This document shows, piece after piece, positions 1 to 9,068 of a stretch of DNA of 64,000 bases (within the stretch, counting starts at the first letter, position 1; each line of letters opens with the position of its first letter). This DNA is from a bacterium (GTDB taxonomy: Bacteria > UBP6 > UBA1177). Location of the stretch: the NCBI GenBank assembly GCA_017963125.1, contig JAGCUA010000009.1:186001-250000 (forward strand), written 5' to 3'. The notes below the pieces were generated by a model. The model ran no database searches and was not told where the DNA came from. It was given only the letters and a program-made list of their open reading frames with translations. The position numbers and the translations under genes were made by a program.

Positions 1-385
<385 letters not shown>

Positions 386-454
386 TCAACCCCCTCGATA
401 AATAACAGACGATTTTATTTATCAGCCGTTTATATACAAGTTTTTTGCCCGTTT

Positions 455-1507
455 TTAAATTCGATTAAAGAAATCGATAAGTTTTTCAATATCTTCATCT
501 TTTGTAGCCCAGCTCGTGCATATCCTCACAGCCGTGTGCCGCTCATCCGTCTTTTCCCAGAAAGAGAAAGAAAACTTTTTTGAGAGTTTTTCCAAAATTT
601 CATCCGGAAAAATCGGGAATATCTGATTTGTGGGCGAATCAAAAAGGAATTTTACCCCTTTTGCCTCGAGCGCAGTTTTTATTTTTTCAGCAGTATCGAC
701 CGCGTGACGGGCAAGTTTGAAATAAAGTCCGTCAGTAAAAAGCGCAACAAACTGGATTCCGAGCAGCCTTCCCTTCGCAAGCATTCCTCCGCGCTGTTTT
801 ATCATACAGCGGAAATCTTTTTTGAAAGCGTTGTTAGTTATCACGACAGCTTCGCCGAAAAGAGCACCGGTTTTAGTTCCGCCGATGTAGAAAATGTCGC
901 AGAGTGATGCGATTTCAGAGAGTGTGAGGTCGTTTTCTTCTGCTGCAAGCCCGTAACCGAGACGCGCTCCGTCGATAAAAAGCGGCAGTCCGTACTTCCG
1001 GCAGACATCGTAAATCGCCGAAAGTTCGCTTTTTGAATAAATAGTGCCGTTTTCGGTCGGGAACGAGATATAAACCATGCCTGGTTGCACAATATGCTCG
1101 TAATTACAGTCATTTACGCATGATTTAATATGCTTTTCGACCTGCTTGGCCGTCAGTTTTCCGTCTTGCGAAGGAAGCGCCATAACTTTGTGCCCCGTCG
1201 ATTCTATCGCACCGGTTTCGTGGACGTTGATGTGTCCCGTAACGGCCGAGATGACACCCTGATGCGGGCGAAGGATCGAAGCAATCACTGTTGTATTCGT
1301 CTGTGTTCCGCCGACTAAAAAATGGACTTCAGGAACATTTTTTCCCCGTTTTCCGGCAAATCCGCAGGCTTCAAGTATGAGTTTGCGCGCTTTTTCGCAG
1401 TATTTGTCGCACCCGTAGCCGTCAGTCTGCTCGAAGTTGGTCTTAATCAGCAGGTCAAGTATCGCCGGATGGCACCCTTCAAGGTAGTCGCAGTCAAATT
1501 TTATCAT
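455..1507 (-). CDS. ltaE: Low-specificity threonine aldolase / beta-eliminating lyase family
   Basis: A 350-residue fold-type I PLP enzyme of the threonine aldolase family, which cleaves L-threonine or allo-threonine to glycine and acetaldehyde. PLP-site features are visible: GGTQTN near residue 66, FIDGARLGYG at 177-186 (D179, R182 contact the cofactor) and the Schiff-base lysine in YIGGTKTGALFGEA (K212). Length fits the family. Its ATG overlaps the stop of the upstream flippase-like gene by four bases (ATGA), pointing to translational coupling. The exact substrate cannot be read from sequence; related beta-eliminating lyases share these motifs. Confidence 0.88.
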   Translation of the reverse strand: MIKFDCDYLEGCHPAILDLLIKTNFEQTDGYGCDKYCEKARKLILEACGFAGKRGKNVPEVHFLVGGTQTNTTVIASILRPHQGVISAVTGHINVHETGAIESTGHKVMALPSQDGKLTAKQVEKHIKSCVNDCNYEHIVQPGMVYISFPTENGTIYSKSELSAIYDVCRKYGLPLFIDGARLGYGLAAEENDLTLSEIASLCDIFYIGGTKTGALFGEAVVITNNAFKKDFRCMIKQRGGMLAKGRLLGIQFVALFTDGLYFKLARHAVDTAEKIKTALEAKGVKFLFDSPTNQIFPIFPDEILEKLSKKFSFSFWEKTDERHTAVRICTSWATKDEDIEKLIDFFNRI

Positions 1508-2502
1508 TTTTTCTCTTTAGGTTTGAAAAGGATAAGACTCGAAACTATTCCCATTGCGATAAGCGTTTTGATCCTCGCTATAAAAGTTATCAGGCCGCCG
1601 TCGGCGCCCGAAAATCCGACGAAATTGAATATGACGTATCCGATTCCCTCGCCCACTCCGAGTTTCATCGGAATGAAAGCCAGAATGTAGTTGCCGAGTT
1701 TTACCGCGCAGAAAGCAAGCATTATTGTCGGAGCCGGATAACTGTCGAACCCCGCGAAACGGATGCAGAGGAAGTATGAAAAGAGCGCGACCAGTCTTGC
1801 AAAAAACTGGATCCAGAACACTTTTCTGTAATCGGAAGGACGCTCCTTTTTGAAAAGATTGAGGTCTTTATCCATTTTTTTAGCTTTTTCGATAAATTCG
1901 TCAGGATTCTTTTTCCCGAAATATTTCAATATTTTAGCCACCTTTTCCGATATGTTGAGTTTCAGAAGTATCATCATTCCGAAATACGGCAGATACCCGA
2001 GAAGCGCACAAACGGCGACTATAAGGAAAATTTCAGCGTTGAAATAAGGATCTTCGACAAAAAGATATACGGCAAGCGACAGAAGAACTATGAAAAAAAG
2101 AGCGCAACCTTTTGAAAGTTTGTAGATGTAATTCCACAAAACCACGCTTTTTATCGAGTTTTCCGAGCCCGTGACCTCTTTGATAAGACCGATCTTTACG
2201 AGCTCGCCAACTTCCCATGGAATTATCTGATTTGTAAGTGATCCCAAGCAGTTAGACGGGAAAATCCTGATAAAATTTTTCTTTTCGGGCAGCGTGTAGT
2301 AAAGCGCGAGCGCATCGGAACCGTTTTCTAAAATCTCACATGCTATAAGTATCAGCATTCCGCCGACGCCGACTTTGACGAAGACCTCCGCGACTTTGTC
2401 GAAACCTATCCCTTTGAGCAGAAAAAACAGAATGACAAGAGATGATATGAAAAGTAATATCCTTAATAAATTTCTTAATTTAGCTCTTGTTTTGGCTTCC
2501 AT
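1504..2502 (-). CDS. Lysylphosphatidylglycerol synthase TM-region / UPF0104-like membrane protein
   Basis: A 332-residue polytopic inner-membrane protein with about seven or eight hydrophobic segments, starting with a helix near residues 10-32. It resembles the transmembrane flippase part of MprF-like proteins (UPF0104), including a PWEVGELVKIGLI segment like the conserved P-G-E stretch of that family; the soluble aminoacyl-transferase domain is absent. A role in lipid or lipid-linked precursor movement is inferred from family only. The ATG at 2502 was preferred to an upstream TTG because an AGAG site lies 8 bases before it. First gene of an operon with ltaE and purA. Confidence 0.8.
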   Translation of the reverse strand: MEAKTRAKLRNLLRILLFISSLVILFFLLKGIGFDKVAEVFVKVGVGGMLILIACEILENGSDALALYYTLPEKKNFIRIFPSNCLGSLTNQIIPWEVGELVKIGLIKEVTGSENSIKSVVLWNYIYKLSKGCALFFIVLLSLAVYLFVEDPYFNAEIFLIVAVCALLGYLPYFGMMILLKLNISEKVAKILKYFGKKNPDEFIEKAKKMDKDLNLFKKERPSDYRKVFWIQFFARLVALFSYFLCIRFAGFDSYPAPTIMLAFCAVKLGNYILAFIPMKLGVGEGIGYVIFNFVGFSGADGGLITFIARIKTLIAMGIVSSLILFKPKEKK

Positions 2503-2535
2503 GAACAATCTCTAAACGCAAAAAAACAAGCGGCG

Positions 2536-2564
2536 TATATTATAGTTTTACAAACGCTTGTCAA
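2536..2564 (-). promoter_or_regulatory. Putative sigma70 promoter for the flippase-ltaE-purA operon
   Basis: On the minus strand a consensus TTGACA (2559-2564) is followed by a TATAATATA stretch at 2536-2544. An exact TATAAT would leave a 14-base spacer, while a 17-base spacer gives AATATA, so the true -10 is uncertain. It is 34 bases upstream of the flippase start. The inverted pair ACAAGCG / CGCTTGT (2526-2532 and 2555-2561) brackets it and could be an operator. Confidence 0.5.
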
Positions 2565-2642
2565 TTTGAAAAAACAGGAAAAATTTGCTTCGCCGCCGTT
2601 TATCATTAAATTTCCGAGACTATTGATTTTTTAAGGTTTTCA

Positions 2643-4328
2643 ATGTTCATACCGACCACAAAAAAAGAGCTTGATGCCCTTGGCTGGGAAAAGTGCGACA
2701 TCATTTTCGTAAGCGGTGACGCCTATATCGACACATATTTCGACGGTTGTGCTCTTTTAGGTAAATACTTGATAAAACACGGCTTTCGCGTCGGGATCAT
2801 CAGTCAGCCCGATATAAATTCGCCGGCAGACATCAGCAGGCTTGGTGTTCCGGAGCTTTTCTGGGGAGTAAGCGGCGGCGCAATGGACAGCATGGTGGCG
2901 AACTACACTTCGCTCGGGCTCAGGCGCAAAGAGGACGATCTCACTCCCGGCGGGATCAACAACAAACGCCCCGACAGAGCAGTTTTAAAGTATGTAAATC
3001 TCATCCAGCGCACTTTTACCGAAAAGAAACCTATTACAATCGGCGGGATAGAAGCGTCTCTGAGGCGGTTTGCCCACTACGATTCGCATACCGACAAAAT
3101 CAGAGGCTCCATCCTCGCCGATTCAAAAGCCGACATTCTTGTTTTCGGGATGGGCGAAAGAGCCAATTTAGAGCTTGCTGAAACGCTTAAAAACGGCGGA
3201 AATATTGAAGAAATCCGCGGTATCTGCCGCATGGTGAAAGAAATGCCCGAAGGTTTTGTCAGACTTCCGGATTTTGAGGAATGCGCCGCTTCGAAAGACA
3301 AATTTCTCAAAATGTCGAAACTCTTTTTCAATTCGTGCAAACTCAAAAAAGGGATCGTCCAGAAACAGGCAGGAAGATTCGTCGTGCAGAATCCGCCTGC
3401 TCAGCCGCTCACAAGTGCCGAGCTTGACGAGATCCATGAACTCGATTTTGAAAGAGCAGTCCACCCATACTACGCCGCAATGGGAGAAGTGAGGGCTCTC
3501 GACACGATCAGAAGTTCGGTCCTGACTCACAGGGGCTGCTTCGGAGCGTGCTCGTTCTGTTCGATAACCGCTCATCAGGGAGCCGACATAATTTCAAGAA
3601 GTGAGGAATCGATAATCCGCGAAATCACGAAAATGGCTTCGAAACCGGGATTCAACGGGATAATCGGCGATCTCGGAGGCCCCACGGCGAACATGTACGG
3701 AATGGATTTTGTCAAAGGTGAAAACGGCCACTGCGCTCTCAGAGAATGTCTTTTCCCGAAAGTCTGCGACAAACTGCCGGTTGACCACTCGCGTCAGATC
3801 GCGCTTCTCAAAAAAGTCAGAAAAATCAAGAATATCAAGCACATATTTATTTCTTCCGGGATCCGCTACGATCTTATTTTAGCCGACAAAGTCCATGGAC
3901 AGGAATATCTTAACGAAATTCTTACGCACCACATTTCAGGTCAGATGAAGATCGCGCCCGAACATATAATTAAAAATGTCACCGACCTCATGAACAAGCC
4001 CGACGGCCGCAACTTGAAAGAGTTCAAGGAGCTTTTCGACCGAACAGTGAGAAAACTGAAAAGCCCGCTCTTTCTAACCTACTACTTCATCGCGGCTTTT
4101 CCGGGATGTACCGAGCGCGACCAGATCGAAGCGAAAAAATTCATCTCTAGTGTCCTGAAAACCAACCCGAAACAGGTCCAGATCTTCACTCCGACACCGT
4201 CAACGGAAGCCACCGCGCTCTACTGGACGGAAAAGAATTTCGACGGAAAAAAGATTTTTGTCGAAAAAAATTTCAAAGGAAGAAAACGTCAGAAAGAAAT
4301 CATCTCAGAAAGAAAAAAGTTGTCGTGA
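2643..4328 (+). CDS. YgiQ-family radical SAM protein
   Basis: A 561-residue radical SAM protein of the UPF0313/YgiQ family. The iron-sulfur motif CFGACSFC is at residues 299-306 (C299, C303, C306) inside THRGCFGACSFCSIT, with the family-typical long N-terminal B12-binding-like region before it. It is shorter than many YgiQ proteins, which often have a longer C-terminal tail; this one ends with a basic segment. The reaction of YgiQ proteins is not established. It stands alone on the plus strand, diverging from the flippase operon and converging on tyrS with only five bases between stop codons. Confidence 0.93.
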   Translation: MFIPTTKKELDALGWEKCDIIFVSGDAYIDTYFDGCALLGKYLIKHGFRVGIISQPDINSPADISRLGVPELFWGVSGGAMDSMVANYTSLGLRRKEDDLTPGGINNKRPDRAVLKYVNLIQRTFTEKKPITIGGIEASLRRFAHYDSHTDKIRGSILADSKADILVFGMGERANLELAETLKNGGNIEEIRGICRMVKEMPEGFVRLPDFEECAASKDKFLKMSKLFFNSCKLKKGIVQKQAGRFVVQNPPAQPLTSAELDEIHELDFERAVHPYYAAMGEVRALDTIRSSVLTHRGCFGACSFCSITAHQGADIISRSEESIIREITKMASKPGFNGIIGDLGGPTANMYGMDFVKGENGHCALRECLFPKVCDKLPVDHSRQIALLKKVRKIKNIKHIFISSGIRYDLILADKVHGQEYLNEILTHHISGQMKIAPEHIIKNVTDLMNKPDGRNLKEFKELFDRTVRKLKSPLFLTYYFIAAFPGCTERDQIEAKKFISSVLKTNPKQVQIFTPTPSTEATALYWTEKNFDGKKIFVEKNFKGRKRQKEIISERKKLS

Positions 4329-4333
4329 CGACG

Positions 4334-5611
4334 TTACGATAAAACGACTAAATGATAATTCTTCTTGCCGCAGCGCAGCACGAGCATCGAGCCGTGGAGA
4401 AGATCAGATGTTTTGAGCATCATGTCGGCGTTATCTGCCTTTTCATTATTGATGTAGCAGCCGCCCTGAGAAATCATTGCTCTCGCCTTTCCTTTTGAGG
4501 GCTGCATTTTGGTGAGAACGAGAAGATCAGTGATATTTATGCCGTTTTCAAAGTCGCTTGCCGGAACGGTCGTCGAAGGAACATCCTTGAAAATGCTGCG
4601 GAGGTCTTTTTCGCTGAGACCGTGGAGATCACCGCCGAAAAGCGCCGCGCTTGCAGCTTGTGCGCTTTTGAGCCCTTCTTCGCCGTGCATGATACGCGTC
4701 GCTTCGGTCGCAAGAAGGATCTGGGCTTTTCTCAAATGCGGTTCTTTTTTGTGCTCTTCGACGACTTTCTCGATTTCATCGACATCCAGAAACGTGAATA
4801 TTTTCAGCATTTTTTCGACATCTTCGTCGGTAACATTGATCCAGTACTGGTAGTATTGGTAAGGTGAAGTTTTTTCGGCGTCAAGCCAGACAGCATTGCC
4901 TGCGCTCTTGCCGAATTTTTCGCCTGTCGAAGTCGTCATGAGCGGGAAAGTCATTCCGAAAGCCTTGCCTGCGTCGTCTGGATTCATTCTTCTGATGAGC
5001 TCAAGTCCCGCCGTGATGTTTCCCCACTGGTCGTTTCCGCCGAATTGGACCGAGCAGCCTTTCTCCTTGAAAAGATGAAGGAAATCGTGGGCCTGAAGAG
5101 TCATATAGCTGAATTCGGTGAAAGAAATTCCGTTTTCAGAAGCTATCCTCGTTTTGACCGAATCTTTGGTCAGCATGTAGTTGATCGTGAAGAATTTGCC
5201 GACTTCGCGAAGCCAGTCAAGGATCGACATATTCGCCGTCCAGTCGTAGTTGTTGACGATTTCAGCGGGATTTTCGCCGTCGAATTTAAGAACGGTCCCC
5301 ATCTGCTTTTTTATAGCTTCGACGTTTTCCTTAACCTTTTCAATGGTTTGCAGATTTCTTTCAGTCGATCTTCCGCTCGGATCACCTATCATGCCAGTCG
5401 CGCCGCCGACAAGAGCAAGAACTTTATTCCCGCATCTCTGAAAATGAGCCAAACCCATGATCGGAACAAGGTTTCCGATGTGAAGACTGTTTGCTGTCGG
5501 GTCGAAACCGCAATAGACCGTGACTTTGTTATTTTTCAAGTGTTCAATAATACCTTCGTCAGTGACCTGCGCGATAAAACCGCGTCTTTTAAGTTCGTCG
5601 AAAACAGACAT
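4334..5611 (-). CDS. tyrS: Tyrosyl-tRNA synthetase
   Basis: Charges tRNA-Tyr with tyrosine. This 425-residue class I synthetase has the HIGH-like HIGN (residues 44-47) following YCGFDPTANSL, a KMSKS-like KFGKS after TSTGE, and a C-terminal S4 RNA-binding domain covering roughly the last 70 residues. The start at 5611 is chosen because a GGAGGA ribosome-binding site lies just before it; an in-frame ATG four codons upstream overlaps that site and is unlikely to be used. Monocistronic by position. Confidence 0.96.
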   Translation of the reverse strand: MSVFDELKRRGFIAQVTDEGIIEHLKNNKVTVYCGFDPTANSLHIGNLVPIMGLAHFQRCGNKVLALVGGATGMIGDPSGRSTERNLQTIEKVKENVEAIKKQMGTVLKFDGENPAEIVNNYDWTANMSILDWLREVGKFFTINYMLTKDSVKTRIASENGISFTEFSYMTLQAHDFLHLFKEKGCSVQFGGNDQWGNITAGLELIRRMNPDDAGKAFGMTFPLMTTSTGEKFGKSAGNAVWLDAEKTSPYQYYQYWINVTDEDVEKMLKIFTFLDVDEIEKVVEEHKKEPHLRKAQILLATEATRIMHGEEGLKSAQAASAALFGGDLHGLSEKDLRSIFKDVPSTTVPASDFENGINITDLLVLTKMQPSKGKARAMISQGGCYINNEKADNADMMLKTSDLLHGSMLVLRCGKKNYHLVVLS

Positions 5612-5689
5612 TTCTTCCTCCAAAAATCAAAAAACGGGGAATATTACTTATGAATGGTAAAAAAGCAAAAACGACATCATAAAATAAAA

Positions 5690-5717
5690 TTCAAGAATCT
5701 TTTTCATTGCGTATAAT
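5690..5717 (+). promoter_or_regulatory. Putative promoter of the TonB-like gene
   Basis: A perfect TATAAT at 5712-5717 preceded by TTCAAG (5690-5695) with a 16-base spacer. It lies 35 bases before the TTG start of the TonB-like gene. The -35 match is weak, so the call rests mainly on the -10 box. Confidence 0.4.
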
Positions 5718-5752
5718 CACGCTGTTTTTGAGGTTCAAGCAAAAGGTGAAGC

Positions 5753-6514
5753 TTGAAAAAACACCGCTTTCTCATAATTGCTCTCGCCCTTTCCATACTC
5801 TTTCATATTTTGATTTTCATTTTTGCGCCTGAATTGAAAAGCGAAATAAATTCAAATGATTACCTGAAGAAAATCACCAAGATCTCGATCTTTCGCGACG
5901 AAAACAAGAGCGCGCCGGAAAATCGAAATGTCGAAATTCCGAAATCTAGAAATATCGAGAAAAAACGCGCGCCAAATCGAAATATCGATAAGACAACCAG
6001 CGCCGAAAGTCGGAATAACGTTATAGCGGAATCACGTGATAACGACACAAAAAACACGGCGCCGAACGAAAAAAACAGCGGCGCCGAAAACCGTGACGAC
6101 GTGACGACGGAACGACGTGACGACGAAAAAGGCAGCGCCGAGAATCGGAATAACGTTATAACTGGATCACGGGATAACGACACGGGAAACACGGCGCCGC
6201 GTGATGACAGCAGCAGCGCTCCTAAAACTGCCGGTGAACTCGCCGTCATTCCGAAAGTACTCAATCCAAAAACACCTGACTACCCTGAAAGTCTTGAAGA
6301 AGAAGGCATTGAAGGAAGCGTCACTCTGGAGCTTCTGATCTCAAAAGAGGGAAAAGTGCTTAAAGCCAAAGTAATAAAAAGCGACCACGAGCTTTTTTCG
6401 GAATCGGCTTTGAAGGCCGTAAAAAAATACAAATTCTCGCCCGGAAAACTTGCCGACGGCTCTTCCGCAGACTCTCTCATAGAATTTGTCGTAAAATTTG
6501 AAATTTCGCTCTAA
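5753..6514 (+). CDS. TonB-like energy-transducer protein
   Basis: A 253-residue protein with an N-terminal membrane anchor (residues 7-25), a long hydrophilic spacer (about 35-165) and a C-terminal TonB domain (about 170-253). The last part has the family pattern PDYPESLEEEGIEGSVTLE and YKFSPGKLADG. TonB proteins couple the inner-membrane proton gradient to outer-membrane receptors; no ExbB/ExbD is nearby. The start is a TTG at 5753 with AAGGTGA seven bases upstream. The spacer is oddly rich in Arg, Asp, Asn and Glu rather than the usual Pro/Lys, and contains a 45-codon near-repeat. A GCGG/CCGC hairpin with a T-run follows at 6527-6549 and may be a weak terminator. Confidence 0.85.
   Translation: MKKHRFLIIALALSILFHILIFIFAPELKSEINSNDYLKKITKISIFRDENKSAPENRNVEIPKSRNIEKKRAPNRNIDKTTSAESRNNVIAESRDNDTKNTAPNEKNSGAENRDDVTTERRDDEKGSAENRNNVITGSRDNDTGNTAPRDDSSSAPKTAGELAVIPKVLNPKTPDYPESLEEEGIEGSVTLELLISKEGKVLKAKVIKSDHELFSESALKAVKKYKFSPGKLADGSSADSLIEFVVKFEISL
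6002..6203 (+). repeat. In-frame 45-codon near-repeat in the TonB-like spacer
   Basis: Two segments 135 bases apart (around 6011 and 6146) share words such as CGGAATAACGTTATA and a following GGATCAC-type word, then GATAACGACAC and AACACGGCGCCG. The period is exactly 45 codons, so the frame is kept. Each copy contains the 10-bp palindrome ATAACGTTAT. Short GTGACGAC words also recur between the copies. Confidence 0.7.
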
Positions 6515-6567
6515 TCCAATATAAATGCGGCTTGTTTTTCCGCTTTTTTGATTTTTTGGAGGATTTT

Positions 6568-9066
6568 ATGACTAAAACGAGAGACGAACTCAAAGATTCG
6601 ATATTTTTCACTGATACTTTGGACGAGAAATCGTCGCTTTTCGAGCGTGATCTCCTTGAAACGCTTGAATACAATCAGGTAAAGGACAAAACAACGGTCA
6701 AGGCGAGAGACGTTTACATCGCACTTGCCACGACGATCAGACACAAACTCATCAGAAACTGGCTTCGGACCCAGCACGAATACCGCAGAAACAAGGCAAA
6801 AAGAGTTTACTACCTTTCGATGGAATTCCTCATGGGACGCCTTATGGGCAACACCCTCATCAACCTTGACTGCCACGACGAAGTCTCGCGTCTCGCCGAA
6901 AAACTTGGCTACGACATGGAAGAGTTGCGTGACATGGAACCCGACATGGGTTTGGGAAACGGCGGTCTGGGAAGACTTGCAGCGTGTTTCCTCGATTCGA
7001 TGGCAACTCTGGGACTTCCCGCTTACGGATACGGCATCAGATACGAATACGGAATTTTCCGTCAGGGCATAGAAAACGGCTACCAGGTCGAAGTTCCCGA
7101 CAACTGGCTCAAATATACCTGCCCGTGGGAGATCTGCCGTCCCGACCTTGAATACAGAGTCCGTTTCGGCGGCAAAGTCGTCTCATACCGCGATGACAAC
7201 GGTGAAGAGAGATACAAACTCATCGATACCGAGGATGTTCTGGCGCAGGCTTATGACGTTCCTGTTCCGGGCTACAAGACTCCGACCGTCAACAATCTCC
7301 GTCTATGGCAGGCGAAAAGCACGAACGAATTCGACTTCCACTACTTCAACAGCGGCGATTACATGGCGGCGGTAAACGACAAAAACAGAAGCGAAAACAT
7401 CTCGAAAGTCCTCTACCCCAACGACAACATGCAGCAGGGCAAAGTTCTTCGCCTCAAACAGCAGTATTTCTTCGTTTCGGCAACGCTTCAGGACATCATC
7501 CGCCACTACAAAAAGAACTACGGAACCGAAAAATTCGACGATTTCCCATCAAAAGTCGCGATCCAGCTCAACGACACGCACCCGAGCATCGCGATCCCCG
7601 AACTTATGAGGATCCTCATTGACGAGGAGAAACTCGGCTGGAACGAAGCTTGGGAAATAACACGCAACACTTTCGCCTACACGAACCATACGGTCCTTCC
7701 CGAAGCGGTCGAAAAATGGGATGTCGAAATCATGGGACCGCTTCTTCCGAGACAGCTCCAGATCATCTACGAGATCAACCGCAGATTCATCAACGAGGCG
7801 CGTGATTTCCGCAATTTCGATGTAAAACGGATCAAAGATGTCTCGATTTTCGAGGAATCGGGCTGCAAATTCGTCCGGATGGCTAACCTCGCGATAATCG
7901 GAAGCCACAAGGTGAACGGCGTCAGCGCTCTCCATACAAAAATCCTGAAAGAGAGCATGTTCAAGGATTTCGACGAACTTTATCCAGGCAAAATCGTCAA
8001 TAAAACCAACGGTATAACACCGAGAAGATGGCTTAAGAAATCGAACATTCCCCTTGCCGACCTCATCACTTCAAAAATCGGAAACGGCTGGGTCGCGAAC
8101 CTTGACGAACTCAAAAAACTTGAAGAATTTACAGACGACAAAGAGTTTCAGGCCGCGTGGGCTGACGCGAAGGCGCAGGCTAAAGAAAGGCTTAAAATCT
8201 ACGCTCATGACAAACTCGGCTTCAATCTCAATACCGATATGATGTTCGACGTTCAGGTCAAAAGAATGCACGAATACAAGAGGCAGCTTCTCAACGTTCT
8301 CCACACGATCACGCTTTACAACAGGATAAAGAGCAATCCGAACGGGAACTTTGTCCCGAGAACGAAGATTTTCGGCGGCAAGGCGGCTCCCGGATACTAT
8401 ATTTCAAAAATGATAATAAAACTAATAAATTCAGTAGCTTCCGTGGTCAATAACGATCCACAGGTCAACAAGTACCTCAACGTTTTCTTCTTCCCGAACT
8501 ACTCAGTTTCAATGGCGGAAAAAGTCATTCCGGCAAGCGACCTTTCGGAGCAGATCTCGACTGCCGGATTCGAGGCGAGCGGCACCGGCAACATGAAATT
8601 CATGCTCAACGGCGCGATGACGATAGGAACTCTCGACGGCGCGAACGTCGAAATGCTCGAGGAAGTCGGCGCCAACAACATTTTCATTTTCGGCCTCAAG
8701 GCTAACGAAGTGAGCGAAATGAAGGCTTTAGGCTACAATCCGCGTATTTACTATGATTCAGATCCAGAGCTGAAACAGGTCCTCGACATGATCAAAAACG
8801 ACCACTTCAACTCGGAACCCGGAATATTTTCAAGGCTTTACGACGATCTCGTCAACTACGGCGACAACTACATGCTCCTCGCCGACTACCGTTCTTATGT
8901 CGATATGCAGGACAAAGTCGAAAAAGTTTATCTCGATAAAACCGCCTGGACAAAAATGTCGATCCTCAATACTGCAAGAAGCGGCAAATTCTCTTCAGAC
9001 AGAACTATCCGCGAATATGCCGAGGATATCTGGGACATCAAACCTGTAAAATTCGAAATCGACTGA
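6568..9066 (+). CDS. glgP: Glycogen/starch phosphorylase
   Basis: Releases glucose-1-phosphate from glycogen or maltodextrins by phosphorolysis, using PLP. The protein has 832 residues, the usual family length. Seen: the N-terminal YYLSMEFLMGR, the GNGGLGRLAACF stretch, and the PLP-lysine motif EASGTGNMKFMLNGA with K677. The ATG at 6568 is chosen for its GGAGG site seven bases upstream; a TTG twelve codons earlier has no such site. It is the only glycogen gene in the window. It converges on the nucleoside-kinase gene with two bases between the stops. Confidence 0.97.
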   Translation: MTKTRDELKDSIFFTDTLDEKSSLFERDLLETLEYNQVKDKTTVKARDVYIALATTIRHKLIRNWLRTQHEYRRNKAKRVYYLSMEFLMGRLMGNTLINLDCHDEVSRLAEKLGYDMEELRDMEPDMGLGNGGLGRLAACFLDSMATLGLPAYGYGIRYEYGIFRQGIENGYQVEVPDNWLKYTCPWEICRPDLEYRVRFGGKVVSYRDDNGEERYKLIDTEDVLAQAYDVPVPGYKTPTVNNLRLWQAKSTNEFDFHYFNSGDYMAAVNDKNRSENISKVLYPNDNMQQGKVLRLKQQYFFVSATLQDIIRHYKKNYGTEKFDDFPSKVAIQLNDTHPSIAIPELMRILIDEEKLGWNEAWEITRNTFAYTNHTVLPEAVEKWDVEIMGPLLPRQLQIIYEINRRFINEARDFRNFDVKRIKDVSIFEESGCKFVRMANLAIIGSHKVNGVSALHTKILKESMFKDFDELYPGKIVNKTNGITPRRWLKKSNIPLADLITSKIGNGWVANLDELKKLEEFTDDKEFQAAWADAKAQAKERLKIYAHDKLGFNLNTDMMFDVQVKRMHEYKRQLLNVLHTITLYNRIKSNPNGNFVPRTKIFGGKAAPGYYISKMIIKLINSVASVVNNDPQVNKYLNVFFFPNYSVSMAEKVIPASDLSEQISTAGFEASGTGNMKFMLNGAMTIGTLDGANVEMLEEVGANNIFIFGLKANEVSEMKALGYNPRIYYDSDPELKQVLDMIKNDHFNSEPGIFSRLYDDLVNYGDNYMLLADYRSYVDMQDKVEKVYLDKTAWTKMSILNTARSGKFSSDRTIREYAEDIWDIKPVKFEID

Positions 9067-9068
9067 TA

